DNA of 64,000 nucleotides from Pseudomonas sp. 10-1B (GTDB lineage Bacteria > Pseudomonadota > Gammaproteobacteria > Pseudomonadales > Pseudomonadaceae): NCBI RefSeq assembly GCF_000935045.1, contig NZ_JYKS01000050.1, positions 1-64,000 of the forward strand, in the 5' to 3' direction. Both the position numbers and the translations under genes were made by a program. Positions 15,745 through 24,155 of this stretch are shown in pieces. The first letter of the stretch is position 1. Each line of letters begins with the position of its first letter. The notes under the pieces are model-generated. The model worked only from the letters and a program-made list of their open reading frames with translations. It did not search any database and had not been told where the DNA came from.

Positions 15745-17297
15745 AGGTATACATCTCCTGCGATTCGGTGGCCCGTGCCGTTGGTGCCGACCAGGTCGCC
15801 GATGCCTTGCAGCGCGAGGCCGAGCGCCGCCAGCTGCCGCTGGAAATCCAGCGCACCAGCTCACGCGGGCTCTACTGGCTGGAGCCGCTGCTGGAGTGCG
15901 ACAGCGCGCAAGGGCGCCTAGGCTTCGGCCCGGTCACCCTGGAAGACGTGCCGTCATTGCTCGATACCCTGACCGGTGCGCCGGGTGGCCACTCGCTGGC
16001 ACTGGGGCCGGTCGAACAAATCCCATATCTGAAGTCCCAGCAGCGCCTGTTGTTCGCCCGTGCCGGCATCATCCGCCCGCTGTCGCTGGACGACTACCGT
16101 GCCCACGGTGGTTTCGCCGGCCTGGAAGCTGCCGTAGCCCTGGGCGGTGCCGAAGTGGTCGCCGCGGTGCTCGATTCCGGCCTGCGCGGCCGTGGCGGCG
16201 CGGCATTTCCGGCGGGCATCAAATGGCGCACTGTTCGTGAGGCAGGGGCAGGGCAGAAGTACATGGTGTGCAATGCCGACGAGGGCGACTCCGGCACTTT
16301 TGCCGACCGCATGCTGATGGAGGGCGACCCCTTCCTGCTGATCGAAGGCATGATCATTGCCGGCCTCGCCGTGGGTGCCGACAAGGGCTACATCTATGTG
16401 CGCTCGGAATACCCCGACGCCATCCGCGTGCTCGACCAGGCGTTTGCCATCGCCCGTGATGCCGGCTATCTCGGCACCGACGTGGCCGGTAGCGGCCAGG
16501 CCTTCGACCTGGAGGTGCGGGTCGGCGCCGGCGCCTATATCTGCGGCGAAGAAACCGCCCTGCTCGAATCCATCGAAGGCAAGCGCGGCATCGTCCGCGC
16601 CAAGCCGCCACTGCCTGCGCTGCAGGGGCTGTTCGGCCTGCCGACGCTGGTGCACAACGTGCTCACCCTGGCCTCAGTGCCGGTCATCCTGGCCAAGGGC
16701 GCCGCGTTCTACCGTGATTTCGGCATGGGCCGTTCGCTGGGCACCATGCCGTTCCAGCTGGCCGGCAACATCCGTCGGGGCGGCCTGGTGGAGCGCGCGT
16801 TTGGCCTGACCCTGCGCGAGCTGGTGGAAGATTATGGCGGCGGCACGGCCAGTGGCCGGCCGCTGAAGGCCGCGCAGGTAGGTGGCCCGCTCGGTGCCTG
16901 GGTGCCGCCCAGTCACTTCGATACGCCGCTGGACTATGAAGCCTTCGCCGCCATGGGCGCGATGCTTGGCCATGGTGGTGTGGTGGTGGCCGACGATACC
17001 CTGAACATGGCCAGCATGGCGCGCTTTGCCCTGCAGTTCTGTGCCGAGGAATCCTGTGGCAAGTGCACCCCGTGCCGCATCGGTTCGACCCGTGGCATGG
17101 AAGTGGTCGACCGGCTGATCGCGACGAGTGATTTCACCGAGCGCCATGACCAGGCCCTGTTGCTGCGCGACCTGTGCGACACCATGCAATACGGCTCGCT
17201 GTGCGCCATGGGCGGCATGACCGCCTATCCGGTGGCCAGCGCGCTCAAGTACTTCCCCGCCGACTTCGGCCTGACCCAAACGGAGGCCGCGCAGTGA
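15738..17297 (+). CDS. fdsB: NAD-dependent formate dehydrogenase beta subunit (NuoF-like, FMN and 4Fe-4S)
   Basis: A 519-residue NuoF-type subunit with an N-terminal thioredoxin-like domain (about residues 1-90) that has lost its cluster cysteines. The glycine-rich FMN/NADH loop GLRGRGGAAFPAGIKW, the YICGEETALLES segment and the 4Fe-4S ligands Cys440, Cys443 and Cys446 (ESCGKCTPCRIG) with Cys489 are intact. It transfers electrons to NAD+ in the soluble cytoplasmic complex. The ATG at 15738 lies inside the end of fdsG (ATGCTGA overlap) with GGGAGG upstream. Its TGA overlaps the GTG start of fdsA. Confidence 0.92.
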   Translation: MLKVYISCDSVARAVGADQVADALQREAERRQLPLEIQRTSSRGLYWLEPLLECDSAQGRLGFGPVTLEDVPSLLDTLTGAPGGHSLALGPVEQIPYLKSQQRLLFARAGIIRPLSLDDYRAHGGFAGLEAAVALGGAEVVAAVLDSGLRGRGGAAFPAGIKWRTVREAGAGQKYMVCNADEGDSGTFADRMLMEGDPFLLIEGMIIAGLAVGADKGYIYVRSEYPDAIRVLDQAFAIARDAGYLGTDVAGSGQAFDLEVRVGAGAYICGEETALLESIEGKRGIVRAKPPLPALQGLFGLPTLVHNVLTLASVPVILAKGAAFYRDFGMGRSLGTMPFQLAGNIRRGGLVERAFGLTLRELVEDYGGGTASGRPLKAAQVGGPLGAWVPPSHFDTPLDYEAFAAMGAMLGHGGVVVADDTLNMASMARFALQFCAEESCGKCTPCRIGSTRGMEVVDRLIATSDFTERHDQALLLRDLCDTMQYGSLCAMGGMTAYPVASALKYFPADFGLTQTEAAQ

Positions 17298-20185
17298 TCA
17301 ATTACTTCGACCCCGCTTCTGATAAAAGCAGCGACCTGGGCACCCCGGCCCGCGACAGCGAGGTGCAGGTCAGCCTGAGCATCGACGGCCGTGCCATCAG
17401 CGTGCCCGCTGGTACCTCGGTGATGCGTGCCGCAGCCATGCTCGGTACCAACATCCCCAAGTTGTGCGCCACCGACAGCCTCGAAGCGTTTGGCTCATGC
17501 CGCATGTGCATGGTGGAAATCGAAGGCATGCGTGGCTACCCGGCCTCCTGCACCACGCCGGTCAGCGAAGGCATGGTGGTGCGCACCGAAACCCCGCGCC
17601 TGGCCGGCCTGCGCCGCAACGTGATGGAGCTGTACATCTCCGACCACCCGCTGGACTGCCTGACCTGCTCGGCCAACGGCAACTGCGAGCTGCAGAGCGT
17701 GGCTGGCCAGGTGGGCCTGCGCGAGGTGCGCTACGGCTATGACGGCGCCAACCACCTGGCCGAGAAAAAGGACGTATCCAACCCGTATTTCGACTACGAG
17801 CCGAGCAAGTGCATCGTCTGCAGCCGCTGCGTGCGCGCCTGCGAGGACATCCAGGGCACCTTCGCCCTGACCATCACCGGGCGCGGCTTCGAATCGCGGG
17901 TGGCGGCAGCGGGCGGCGACAACTTCCTCGCTTCCGAGTGCGTGTCGTGCGGCGCCTGCGTGCAGGCCTGCCCGACCGCGACGCTGACGGAAAAGAGCCT
18001 GGTGCAGCTTGGCCAGCCCGAGCGCGCGGTCATCACCACCTGCGCCTACTGTGGGGTCGGCTGCTCGTTCCGTGCCGAAATGAAGGGTGACCAGTTGGTG
18101 CGCATGGTCCCGGACAAGAATGGCGGCGCCAACCACGGCCACGCCTGCGTCAAGGGCCGCTTCGCCTGGGGCTACGCCACCCACCCGGACCGCATCACCA
18201 AGCCGATGATCCGCAAGCGCCTGCAAGATCCGTGGCAGGAAGTGAGCTGGGACGAGGCGGTAACCTATGCCGCCAGCGAGTTCCGCCGCATCCAGCTCAA
18301 GTACGGGCGCGACTCCATCGGCGGCATCACCTCCAGCCGCTGCACCAACGAAGAAGCCTACCTGGTGCAGAAACTGGTGCGCACGGCGTTCGGCAACAAC
18401 AACGTCGATACCTGCGCGCGGGTATGCCATTCGCCCACTGGCTATGGCCTGAAGCAGACCCTGGGCGAGTCGGCCGGCACGCAGAGCTTCGATTCGGTGA
18501 TGCAGGCCGACGTGGTGCTGGTGATCGGCGCCAACCCCACCGATGCCCACCCGGTGTTCGGCTCGCAACTCAAGCGGCGCCTGCGCCAAGGCGCGCGGCT
18601 GATCGTGATCGACCCACGGCGCATTGACCTGGTCGACTCGCCCCACGCCCGCGCCGATTTGCATCTGCAACTGCGCCCAGGCACCAACGTGGCCATGCTC
18701 AACGCCCTGGCCCACGTGATCGTCACCGAAGGCCTGCTGGCCCAGCGCTTTATCGATGCCCGCTGCGAAACCGTGGACTTCAGCCATTGGCGCGACTTCG
18801 TCAGCCAGGCGCAAAACGCCCCCGAAGTGCTCGGCCCGGTCTGTGGCGTGCCCGCCGAGCAGATCCGCGCTGCTGCCCGCCTGTACGCCACCGGCGGCAA
18901 CGCGGCGATCTACTACGGCCTGGGCGTGACCGAGCACAGCCAGGGCAGCACGGCGGTGATGGGCATCGCCAACCTGGCCATGGCCACCGGCAACATCGGC
19001 CGGGAAGGGGTAGGGGTGAACCCGCTGCGCGGGCAGAACAACGTGCAGGGTTCGTGCGACATGGGCTCGTTCCCTCATGAGCTGCCTGGCTACCGGCATA
19101 TTTCCAACGAGGGCGTGCGCGCCGAGTTCGAGCGTGCCTGGGGGGTGACCTTGCAGCCCGACCCTGGCCTGCGCATTCCCAACATGTTCGAGGCGGCGCT
19201 GGATGGCAGCTTCAAGGCCCTGTACTGCCAGGGCGAGGACATTGCCCAGAGCGACCCCAACACCCAGCATGTGACCGCGGCCCTGCGCGCCATGGAGTGC
19301 GTGGTGGTGCAGGACATCTTCCTCAACGAGACGGCCAAGTTCGCCCATGTGTTCCTGCCCGGCAGCTCGTTCCTGGAAAAGGACGGCACCTTCACCAATG
19401 CCGAGCGGCGTATTTCGCGGGTGCGCAAGGTCATGGAACCGCTGGCCGGCAAGGCCGACTGGGAAGCCACCGTGGCCTTGGCCAACGCCCTGGGCTATCC
19501 GATGAACTACCGCCACCCCTCCGAGATCATGGACGAGATAGCCCGCCTGACGCCGACCTTCCAGCGCGTCAGCTACGCCGAGATCGACCGCCATGGCAGC
19601 CTGCAGTGGCCCTGCAACGACGCCGCGCCCGACGGCACACCGACCATGCACATCGACCAGTTCGTGCGTGGCAAGGGGCGTTTCATGCTCACCGGCTACG
19701 TGCCCACCGATGAGAAGGTCAACAACCGCTACCCGCTGTTGCTGACTACCGGGCGCATCCTCAGCCAGTACAACGTCGGCGCCCAGACCCGGCGCACTGG
19801 CAACGTGGCCTGGCATGATGCCGACCGCCTGGAAATTCACCCGACCGACGCCGAAAGCCGCGGTATTCACGACGGTGACTGGGTCGGCATCGGCAGCCGC
19901 GCCGGGCAGACCGTGCTGCGGGCCAAGGTCAGTGCGCGGGTGGCGCCGGGGGTGGTGTACACCACCTTCCACTTCCCTGAGTCGGGGGCTAACGTGATCA
20001 CCACTGACAACTCCGACTGGGCCACCAACTGCCCTGAGTACAAGGTGACGGCGGTGGAGGTGGTGAAGGTGTTCCAGCCGTCGCAATGGCAGAAGCGTTA
20101 TCAGGACTTCAGCGATGAACAGCGGCGTTTGCTGAAGGAACGTCGCACCGCAGAGAAGGCGGAAAAAGCCGAGGTGCGCCGATGA
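17294..20185 (+). CDS. fdsA: NAD-dependent formate dehydrogenase alpha subunit (molybdenum catalytic)
   Basis: A 963-residue molybdopterin enzyme. In order: N-terminal 2Fe-2S ferredoxin domain, a HPLDCLTCSANGNC segment, two ferredoxin-type 4Fe-4S motifs (CIVCSRCVRAC and CVSCGACVQAC), the CAYCGVGC cluster, then the molybdenum domain. Cys378-His379 (VCHSP) correspond to the Mo-ligand cysteine and catalytic histidine of Rhodobacter FdsA. It oxidises formate to CO2 and may run in reverse. A GTG start at 17294 is chosen because it overlaps the fdsB stop (GTGA), as at the other junctions of this operon; longer frames overlap fdsB too far. Confidence 0.93.
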   Translation: MINYFDPASDKSSDLGTPARDSEVQVSLSIDGRAISVPAGTSVMRAAAMLGTNIPKLCATDSLEAFGSCRMCMVEIEGMRGYPASCTTPVSEGMVVRTETPRLAGLRRNVMELYISDHPLDCLTCSANGNCELQSVAGQVGLREVRYGYDGANHLAEKKDVSNPYFDYEPSKCIVCSRCVRACEDIQGTFALTITGRGFESRVAAAGGDNFLASECVSCGACVQACPTATLTEKSLVQLGQPERAVITTCAYCGVGCSFRAEMKGDQLVRMVPDKNGGANHGHACVKGRFAWGYATHPDRITKPMIRKRLQDPWQEVSWDEAVTYAASEFRRIQLKYGRDSIGGITSSRCTNEEAYLVQKLVRTAFGNNNVDTCARVCHSPTGYGLKQTLGESAGTQSFDSVMQADVVLVIGANPTDAHPVFGSQLKRRLRQGARLIVIDPRRIDLVDSPHARADLHLQLRPGTNVAMLNALAHVIVTEGLLAQRFIDARCETVDFSHWRDFVSQAQNAPEVLGPVCGVPAEQIRAAARLYATGGNAAIYYGLGVTEHSQGSTAVMGIANLAMATGNIGREGVGVNPLRGQNNVQGSCDMGSFPHELPGYRHISNEGVRAEFERAWGVTLQPDPGLRIPNMFEAALDGSFKALYCQGEDIAQSDPNTQHVTAALRAMECVVVQDIFLNETAKFAHVFLPGSSFLEKDGTFTNAERRISRVRKVMEPLAGKADWEATVALANALGYPMNYRHPSEIMDEIARLTPTFQRVSYAEIDRHGSLQWPCNDAAPDGTPTMHIDQFVRGKGRFMLTGYVPTDEKVNNRYPLLLTTGRILSQYNVGAQTRRTGNVAWHDADRLEIHPTDAESRGIHDGDWVGIGSRAGQTVLRAKVSARVAPGVVYTTFHFPESGANVITTDNSDWATNCPEYKVTAVEVVKVFQPSQWQKRYQDFSDEQRRLLKERRTAEKAEKAEVRR

Positions 20186-20385
20186 GCAGCGCCAACCTGG
20201 TCAAGATGGCCAACCAGATTGCCCACTACTTCGACAGCGAACCGGACCGGGCGTTGGCGGTGCAAGGGATCAGGCAGCATCTGCAGAGCTTCTGGACACC
20301 GGCGATGCGCCGGCAGTTGGCGGAATGGGTCGAGGCCAATGCCGGCGAGGGGCTGGACCCGAAGGTGCGGGAGGCGTTGGCCTAG
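20182..20385 (+). CDS. fdsD: Formate dehydrogenase delta subunit
   Basis: A 67-residue FdsD-type protein (LVKMANQIAHYFDSEPDRA at the N-terminus is typical). The delta subunit is small, has no cofactor, and is needed for assembly or stability of FdsGBA. Its ATG overlaps the fdsA stop as ATGA. The operon ends here. The sulfurtransferase-like chaperone FdsC, found next to fdsD in Rhodobacter and Cupriavidus, is absent, so a distant FdhD-type protein must sulfurate the cofactor. Confidence 0.88.
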   Translation: MSSANLVKMANQIAHYFDSEPDRALAVQGIRQHLQSFWTPAMRRQLAEWVEANAGEGLDPKVREALA

Positions 20386-20627
20386 CTGTCGGTGTTGATT
20401 GGGGGCTGCTTCGCAGCCCTATCGCCGGCAAGCCAGCTCCCACAGGGATCGCATCAGGGCTGACAGGTGTTTGCCACACGCACTGAAGATGCTGTGGCGA
20501 GCATCTGGCAACCCTGATGCCCTTGCCAGAAACCATAGAATCTCCCACAGGTACTGCATATGACTTGAGGTCAATGCGGTTCTTGTGGGAGCTGGCTTGC
20601 CGGCGATAGGGCCCTTACAGGTTGGAC
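20386..20627. repeat. REP pair enclosing a 70-bp hairpin element
   Basis: No gene. Facing REP units lie at about 20418-20446 and 20584-20614. Between them GCATCAGGG (20451-20459) pairs with CCCTGATGC (20512-20520). A related, inverted and shorter copy of the same interior lies at 32683-32752. The block separates two convergent transcription units and may terminate both. Confidence 0.7.
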
Positions 20628-21491
20628 TCAGCCACGGGCCAATTCGGCCTGGTGGGCGATTTCCTCTTCGCTCTTCAGCACCAGCACATCCCCTTCCAGC
20701 GAGTCCAGCACCACTTCCGAGGTATTGCCGATCAACGCCCCGGAAATCCCCGTACGGCACACGGTGCCAATCACCGTCACCACGGCATCGAGCAGCTTCT
20801 CGGTATGCGGGATCAGCACGTCCGCTGGCCCTTCGGCCACATGCAAGCGGTCTTCGCTGATGTCGTACTCCGCCTGGAACGCCTTGCAGGCCTCGCGATA
20901 ACGCTTTTCGATGGTCTCGCTCAGCTGGTACACCGGGTCCGACGCCGACAGCATCGGCGATGGATGGGCACTGATGACGTGCAACTCGCCCTTGGCCAGC
21001 CCGGCAATGGCATAGCCGTGGTCGATGATGCTCGCATGCAGGCGGCGGTGGTCCTCGTCTTGGTTGCCCACGTCCACCGCGGCCAGGATATTGCCCCCGG
21101 TCCACGGCCGCTCGCTCTTGACCATCAGCACGGCGCAAGGGCACTGGCGTAGCAGTTTCCAGTCGCTGGGGGTGAGCAGGGCTTTTTTCAGCGGGTTGTC
21201 CGGGCGGTGTTCCTTGATCACCAGCTCACAGCCCTCGGCCTGCTGCACGCAGATGATGGTGTCGTGCAGGTTGTCGTGCCAGGCCTCCTCATGGGTGACG
21301 TTATCGTACCCGTCATCGTGCAGTTGGCTGCTCAGCAGGCTCAGTAGGGCGCTGTGGTCATGCTGCTTGTCGCACATCAGCAGGTGCAGGCGGGCCCCGG
21401 TCACACCGGCGATCAGCTTGGCCCGGGTCAGTGCCCGGCTATGGGCGTGCGCGGGGTCGAGCACGACGAGGATGCTGCGTACGGCTTGCAT
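20628..21491 (-). CDS. Tandem universal stress protein, probable Anr regulon member
   Basis: A 287-residue protein made of two Usp domains (about 1-140 and 150-287), each starting with an SILVVLD- or NILAAVDV-like strand, the architecture of UspE and of P. aeruginosa Usp proteins used in anaerobic survival. A perfect Anr/FNR box (21559-21572) stands upstream, with a TATAGT -10 at 21535-21530 on this strand, placing the box near -41.5, as in class II activation. The ATG at 21491 follows AAGGGAG. Divergent from miaE. Biochemical role unknown. Confidence 0.85.
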   Translation of the reverse strand: MQAVRSILVVLDPAHAHSRALTRAKLIAGVTGARLHLLMCDKQHDHSALLSLLSSQLHDDGYDNVTHEEAWHDNLHDTIICVQQAEGCELVIKEHRPDNPLKKALLTPSDWKLLRQCPCAVLMVKSERPWTGGNILAAVDVGNQDEDHRRLHASIIDHGYAIAGLAKGELHVISAHPSPMLSASDPVYQLSETIEKRYREACKAFQAEYDISEDRLHVAEGPADVLIPHTEKLLDAVVTVIGTVCRTGISGALIGNTSEVVLDSLEGDVLVLKSEEEIAHQAELARG

Positions 21492-21558
21492 GGGCGTGAA
21501 CTCCCTTCAAAGGTGGCGGCCAATGCCTGACTATAGTCGGCGTTTCCCCCGCTGGCGC

Positions 21559-21572
21559 TTGATGTACATCAA
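21559..21572 (-). promoter_or_regulatory. Perfect Anr/FNR box upstream of the universal stress protein gene
   Basis: TTGATGTACATCAA is an exact match to the FNR/Anr consensus TTGAT-N4-ATCAA. Its centre is about 41.5 bp upstream of the start predicted from TATAGT at 21535-21530, the class II position. This indicates oxygen-limited induction of the stress gene; any effect on divergent miaE is uncertain. Confidence 0.85.
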
Positions 21573-21645
21573 GCATAGTCACTGGCGCCGCCCGCCGCCG
21601 CCGGTATAATCGCCGGCCCTGCCTGTCCTGTGTGGTTGCACGCTT

Positions 21646-22263
21646 ATGTCCCTGATCCCCGAAATCGACGCCTTTCTTGGTTGCCCGACGCCAGACGCCT
21701 GGATCGAGGCGGCGCTCGCCGACCAGGAAACCCTGCTGATCGACCACAAGAACTGCGAATTCAAGGCCGCCAGCACCGCCTTGAGCCTGATCGCCAAGTA
21801 CAACACCCACCTCGACCTGATCAACATGATGTCGCGCCTGGCCCGTGAGGAGCTGGTGCACCACGAGCAGGTGCTGCGCCTGATGAAGCGCCGTGGCGTG
21901 CCATTGCGCCCGGTGTCGGCGGGGCGCTATGCGTCGGGGCTGCGGCGCCTGGTGCGCGCCCACGAGCCGGTCAAGCTGGTGGATACGCTGGTGGTGGGGG
22001 CATTCATCGAAGCACGCAGCTGCGAGCGCTTTGCCGCACTGGTGCCGCACCTGGATGAGGAACTGGGCCGCTTCTACCATGGCCTGCTGAAGAGTGAAGC
22101 GCGCCACTATCAGGGTTACCTGAAACTGGCGCACAACTACGGCGATGAGGCGGACATCGCCCGCCGGGTGGAACTGGTGCGCGCAGCGGAAGTGGAGCTG
22201 ATCCAGACGCCGGACCAGGAACTGCGCTTCCACAGCGGTATCCCGCTGGCGCAGGCCGCCTGA
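21646..22263 (+). CDS. miaE: tRNA-(2-methylthio-N6-isopentenyl adenosine-37) hydroxylase MiaE
   Basis: A 205-residue ferritin-like di-iron protein. The carboxylate/histidine ligands are visible in LAREELVHHEQV, FIEARSCERF and SEARHYQGYL. It uses O2 to hydroxylate ms2i6A37 to ms2io6A37 in tRNAs reading U-starting codons. A TATAAT -10 lies at 21605-21610 upstream. It is divergent from the Anr-controlled stress gene, so an oxygen-requiring tRNA modification sits beside an oxygen-sensing promoter. Length and motifs are normal for Pseudomonas MiaE. Confidence 0.93.
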   Translation: MSLIPEIDAFLGCPTPDAWIEAALADQETLLIDHKNCEFKAASTALSLIAKYNTHLDLINMMSRLAREELVHHEQVLRLMKRRGVPLRPVSAGRYASGLRRLVRAHEPVKLVDTLVVGAFIEARSCERFAALVPHLDEELGRFYHGLLKSEARHYQGYLKLAHNYGDEADIARRVELVRAAEVELIQTPDQELRFHSGIPLAQAA

Positions 22264-22285
22264 TTCGCACCAGGCGGCCCAAGGT

Positions 22286-22606
22286 TCAGTTGCGTCGTCC
22301 CAGCAACAGGCCTACCACCAGCCCCAGGCCTGCGGAAATGGCCACGGTTTGCCACGGGTGACCACCGATGTAGTCTTGGGTGGCCTCCACCACCGGTTGC
22401 GCCTTGCTGCGCACGTTGCTGGCTGCCTCGCGCGCCTGGCGTAGCTTCAGGCTGACTTGGGCGCGCAGGGTTTCTGCCTCGTCGCCCACCAGGGCGGCGC
22501 TGTCGTTGAGCAGCTTTTCCGATTCTTCGATCAGCGCTTGCAGTTCGCTGAATACCTGGTCCTTGATCTGATCGCTGTCGGCCAGTGTGGCGTTTTTCCG
22601 GGCCAT
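22286..22606 (-). CDS. DUF883 family (ElaB/YqjD-like) membrane-anchored protein
   Basis: A 106-residue protein with a long charged helical N-terminal part (about 1-80) and a single C-terminal membrane segment (TVAISAGLGLVVGLLLG) ending in RRN. Members of this family in E. coli are tail-anchored inner-membrane proteins that bind ribosomes in stationary phase and are RpoS-controlled. That role is family knowledge, not visible here. It converges with miaE across a 22-bp gap and is divergent from the small gene at 22736. Confidence 0.8.
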   Translation of the reverse strand: MARKNATLADSDQIKDQVFSELQALIEESEKLLNDSAALVGDEAETLRAQVSLKLRQAREAASNVRSKAQPVVEATQDYIGGHPWQTVAISAGLGLVVGLLLGRRN

Positions 22607-22735
22607 GAACTCGTCCTCGTCGATGGGGTGGTTTGAACAATGGATGCTGCCGCGTCGGGAAAGTTGCGCTGGCTTTCCGATGTAGCGTTGCCTGGGTGTA
22701 AGATAGCGGCCATTTTCAAACCTGCAGGTACCTTC

Positions 22736-22999
22736 ATGAGTTTCAATCTGGCCAACATGAGCTTCGAGGAACGGGCGCAGATCGAGGCAGAGAAGGCCCG
22801 GCTGTTCGAGATGTGGCAGAACAACCTGGGCAAGGCCAAGGGCGAAGCGGCCCGGCTGATCGCCGAAAAGCCACGGCGCAAGGGCAAATGGGCCGAGTGG
22901 GTGCGGGCCGAACTGGACGGCATGACGCCACCCGAATATGCCAGCATGGTGCGCAGTGAAGTCAACAAACTGATGGCCGCGGCCAGCACCAACCGCTGA
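22736..22999 (+). CDS. Small conserved protein with W-x2-WV/PPxYA-x-MVR motif
   Basis: An 87-residue soluble basic protein of unknown function. Its C-terminal half (KWAEWVRAEL, then TPPEYASMVRSEV) shares a W-x2-WV-x2-EL...PPxYAxMVRxE pattern with the 70-residue protein at 56454-56666, so the two look like distant paralogs. The N-terminal half is a charged helix. The ATG at 22736 is preferred to longer in-frame starts because it aligns with a normal spacing after the promoter-like TAAGATAGC stretch. The gene converges on the lipoprotein gene 20 bp downstream. Confidence 0.7.
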   Translation: MSFNLANMSFEERAQIEAEKARLFEMWQNNLGKAKGEAARLIAEKPRRKGKWAEWVRAELDGMTPPEYASMVRSEVNKLMAAASTNR

Positions 23000-23018
23000 T
23001 CATGGCGCAAGCGGGCGC

Positions 23019-23501
23019 TTACCAGTTGCCGCCCTTGGGCAGGTCGAGCTTGCCCTCGTCGGCAAAGCGCACGGTCCCCAGCGGCCCGCCCGCCAGCTTG
23101 CCGCGCAGCTTGTAGGGTAACCCCTGCAGCGAATCCAGCTTGCCCAGCCCATAAGCCTGGCGCAGGAAGGAAAACGCCGTGATGCTCACCGGTACCACGA
23201 TCACCGCTTCGTCATAACGGCCAATGTGCCCCTGCTGGTCGCTGACCCCGGCGGCCAGCGGCTGGCCGTTCACTTCCAGGTTGAGGGCGATGCCGTTGTA
23301 GTCGAGCGGCGCCTCGTTGGGGTTTTGCACCCGTATCTTCACCGCCATGCGCAGTTCCAGTTCCTGTCCGGGCAGCGGCTCGATGCCGATCACGCTGATA
23401 TTCAGCGGGTCGCGTGCCTGGAACAATGCGCAGGCGCTTAGCCCACAGGCCAGCAGCAGGGCCAGGAACAGGCGGGTGTAGCGGTGCAGACGGGCAGTCA
23501 T
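23019..23501 (-). CDS. LEA14-type (WHy domain) lipoprotein
   Basis: A 160-residue lipoprotein: basic n-region, hydrophobic segment and lipobox LSAC with Cys24 as the lipid-bearing residue. The rest is a single LEA_2/WHy domain (water stress and hypersensitive response), a fibronectin-like fold with alternating strands (KIRVQNPNEAPLDYNGIALNLEVNG). Such proteins occur widely in Pseudomonas; a protective role under desiccation or envelope stress is inferred from the family name only. It is transcribed away from the FecI gene. Confidence 0.85.
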   Translation of the reverse strand: MTARLHRYTRLFLALLLACGLSACALFQARDPLNISVIGIEPLPGQELELRMAVKIRVQNPNEAPLDYNGIALNLEVNGQPLAAGVSDQQGHIGRYDEAVIVVPVSITAFSFLRQAYGLGKLDSLQGLPYKLRGKLAGGPLGTVRFADEGKLDLPKGGNW

Positions 23502-23562
23502 GGGGTGCGACCTTGCCAGAGTGAGCGAACCGGCAGTGTGGCAAATGCGCGTTGACGTTGAA

Positions 23563-23587
23563 AGTATCCATTCATATGAAAGATACT
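23563..23587. promoter_or_regulatory. Inverted repeat upstream of the FecI-type sigma gene
   Basis: AGTATC (23563-23568) and GATACT (23582-23587) flank a perfect TTCATATGAA dyad (23571-23580); TTCTCATT follows. The block is about 50 bp before the sigma gene, where a Fur box is expected for this gene class. The match to the Fur consensus is only partial. Confidence 0.45.
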
Positions 23588-23636
23588 GTTTCTCATTAAC
23601 GCCCGATAACTACTCTTACTGGCTATTCCCCATCCC

Positions 23637-24155
23637 ATGCTGACGTCACCCGTGTCGGGCTTGCTGGCGAGTTTCCAGGAGCACTACGACGACCTGCTGC
23701 AGTTCCTCACCCGCCGCATGAGCGACCGCCAGCGTGCTGCCGACGTGGCGCAGGAAACCTACCTGAAGCTGGTGAAAATCGATGAGCAGGCGGTGCCGGT
23801 GCTGCACGCGCGCAGTTTCATCTTCCGCGTGGCCGGCAACCTGGCGATCGATGCCTTGCGCCGCGAGCAGCGCATCGCCGCCAGCCATGACGACAGCGAC
23901 GGGGCCGGCGAGGTGGCCTGCCCGGCGCCGGCGCCCGAGGCGGCGTTGCTGGCCCGGGAGCGCCTGCAGATCCTCGATGAAGCGCTGTCGCAGTTGTCCG
24001 ACAATGCCCGTCAGGCGCTGTTGCTGAACCGCGTCGAAGGCTTGACTCAGGCGCAGATCGCACAACGGCTGGGCGTTTCCGAGAGTATGGTGGCAAAATA
24101 CATCGGCCAGGCCCTGCGCCATTGCCGTGACTGGCTCAAACACAACCATGACTGA
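23637..24155 (+). CDS. FecI-type ECF sigma factor
   Basis: A 172-residue extracytoplasmic-function sigma factor. Region 2 (RRMSDRQRAADVAQETYLKL) and region 4 (LSDNARQALLLNRVEGLTQAQIAQRLGVSESMV) are complete. In this class the partner FecR protein holds the sigma factor until the outer-membrane receptor binds its siderophore; the sigma then transcribes the receptor gene. All three partners are adjacent here. The stop overlaps the FecR start by 8 bp. An inverted repeat and an AT-rich stretch upstream suggest Fur control. The ligand is unknown. Confidence 0.9.
   Translation: MLTSPVSGLLASFQEHYDDLLQFLTRRMSDRQRAADVAQETYLKLVKIDEQAVPVLHARSFIFRVAGNLAIDALRREQRIAASHDDSDGAGEVACPAPAPEAALLARERLQILDEALSQLSDNARQALLLNRVEGLTQAQIAQRLGVSESMVAKYIGQALRHCRDWLKHNHD

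Noticed and set aside
17495..20086. 863-codon open frame antisense to fdsA
   Set aside because: Same shadow pattern; fdsA on the other strand has full domains.
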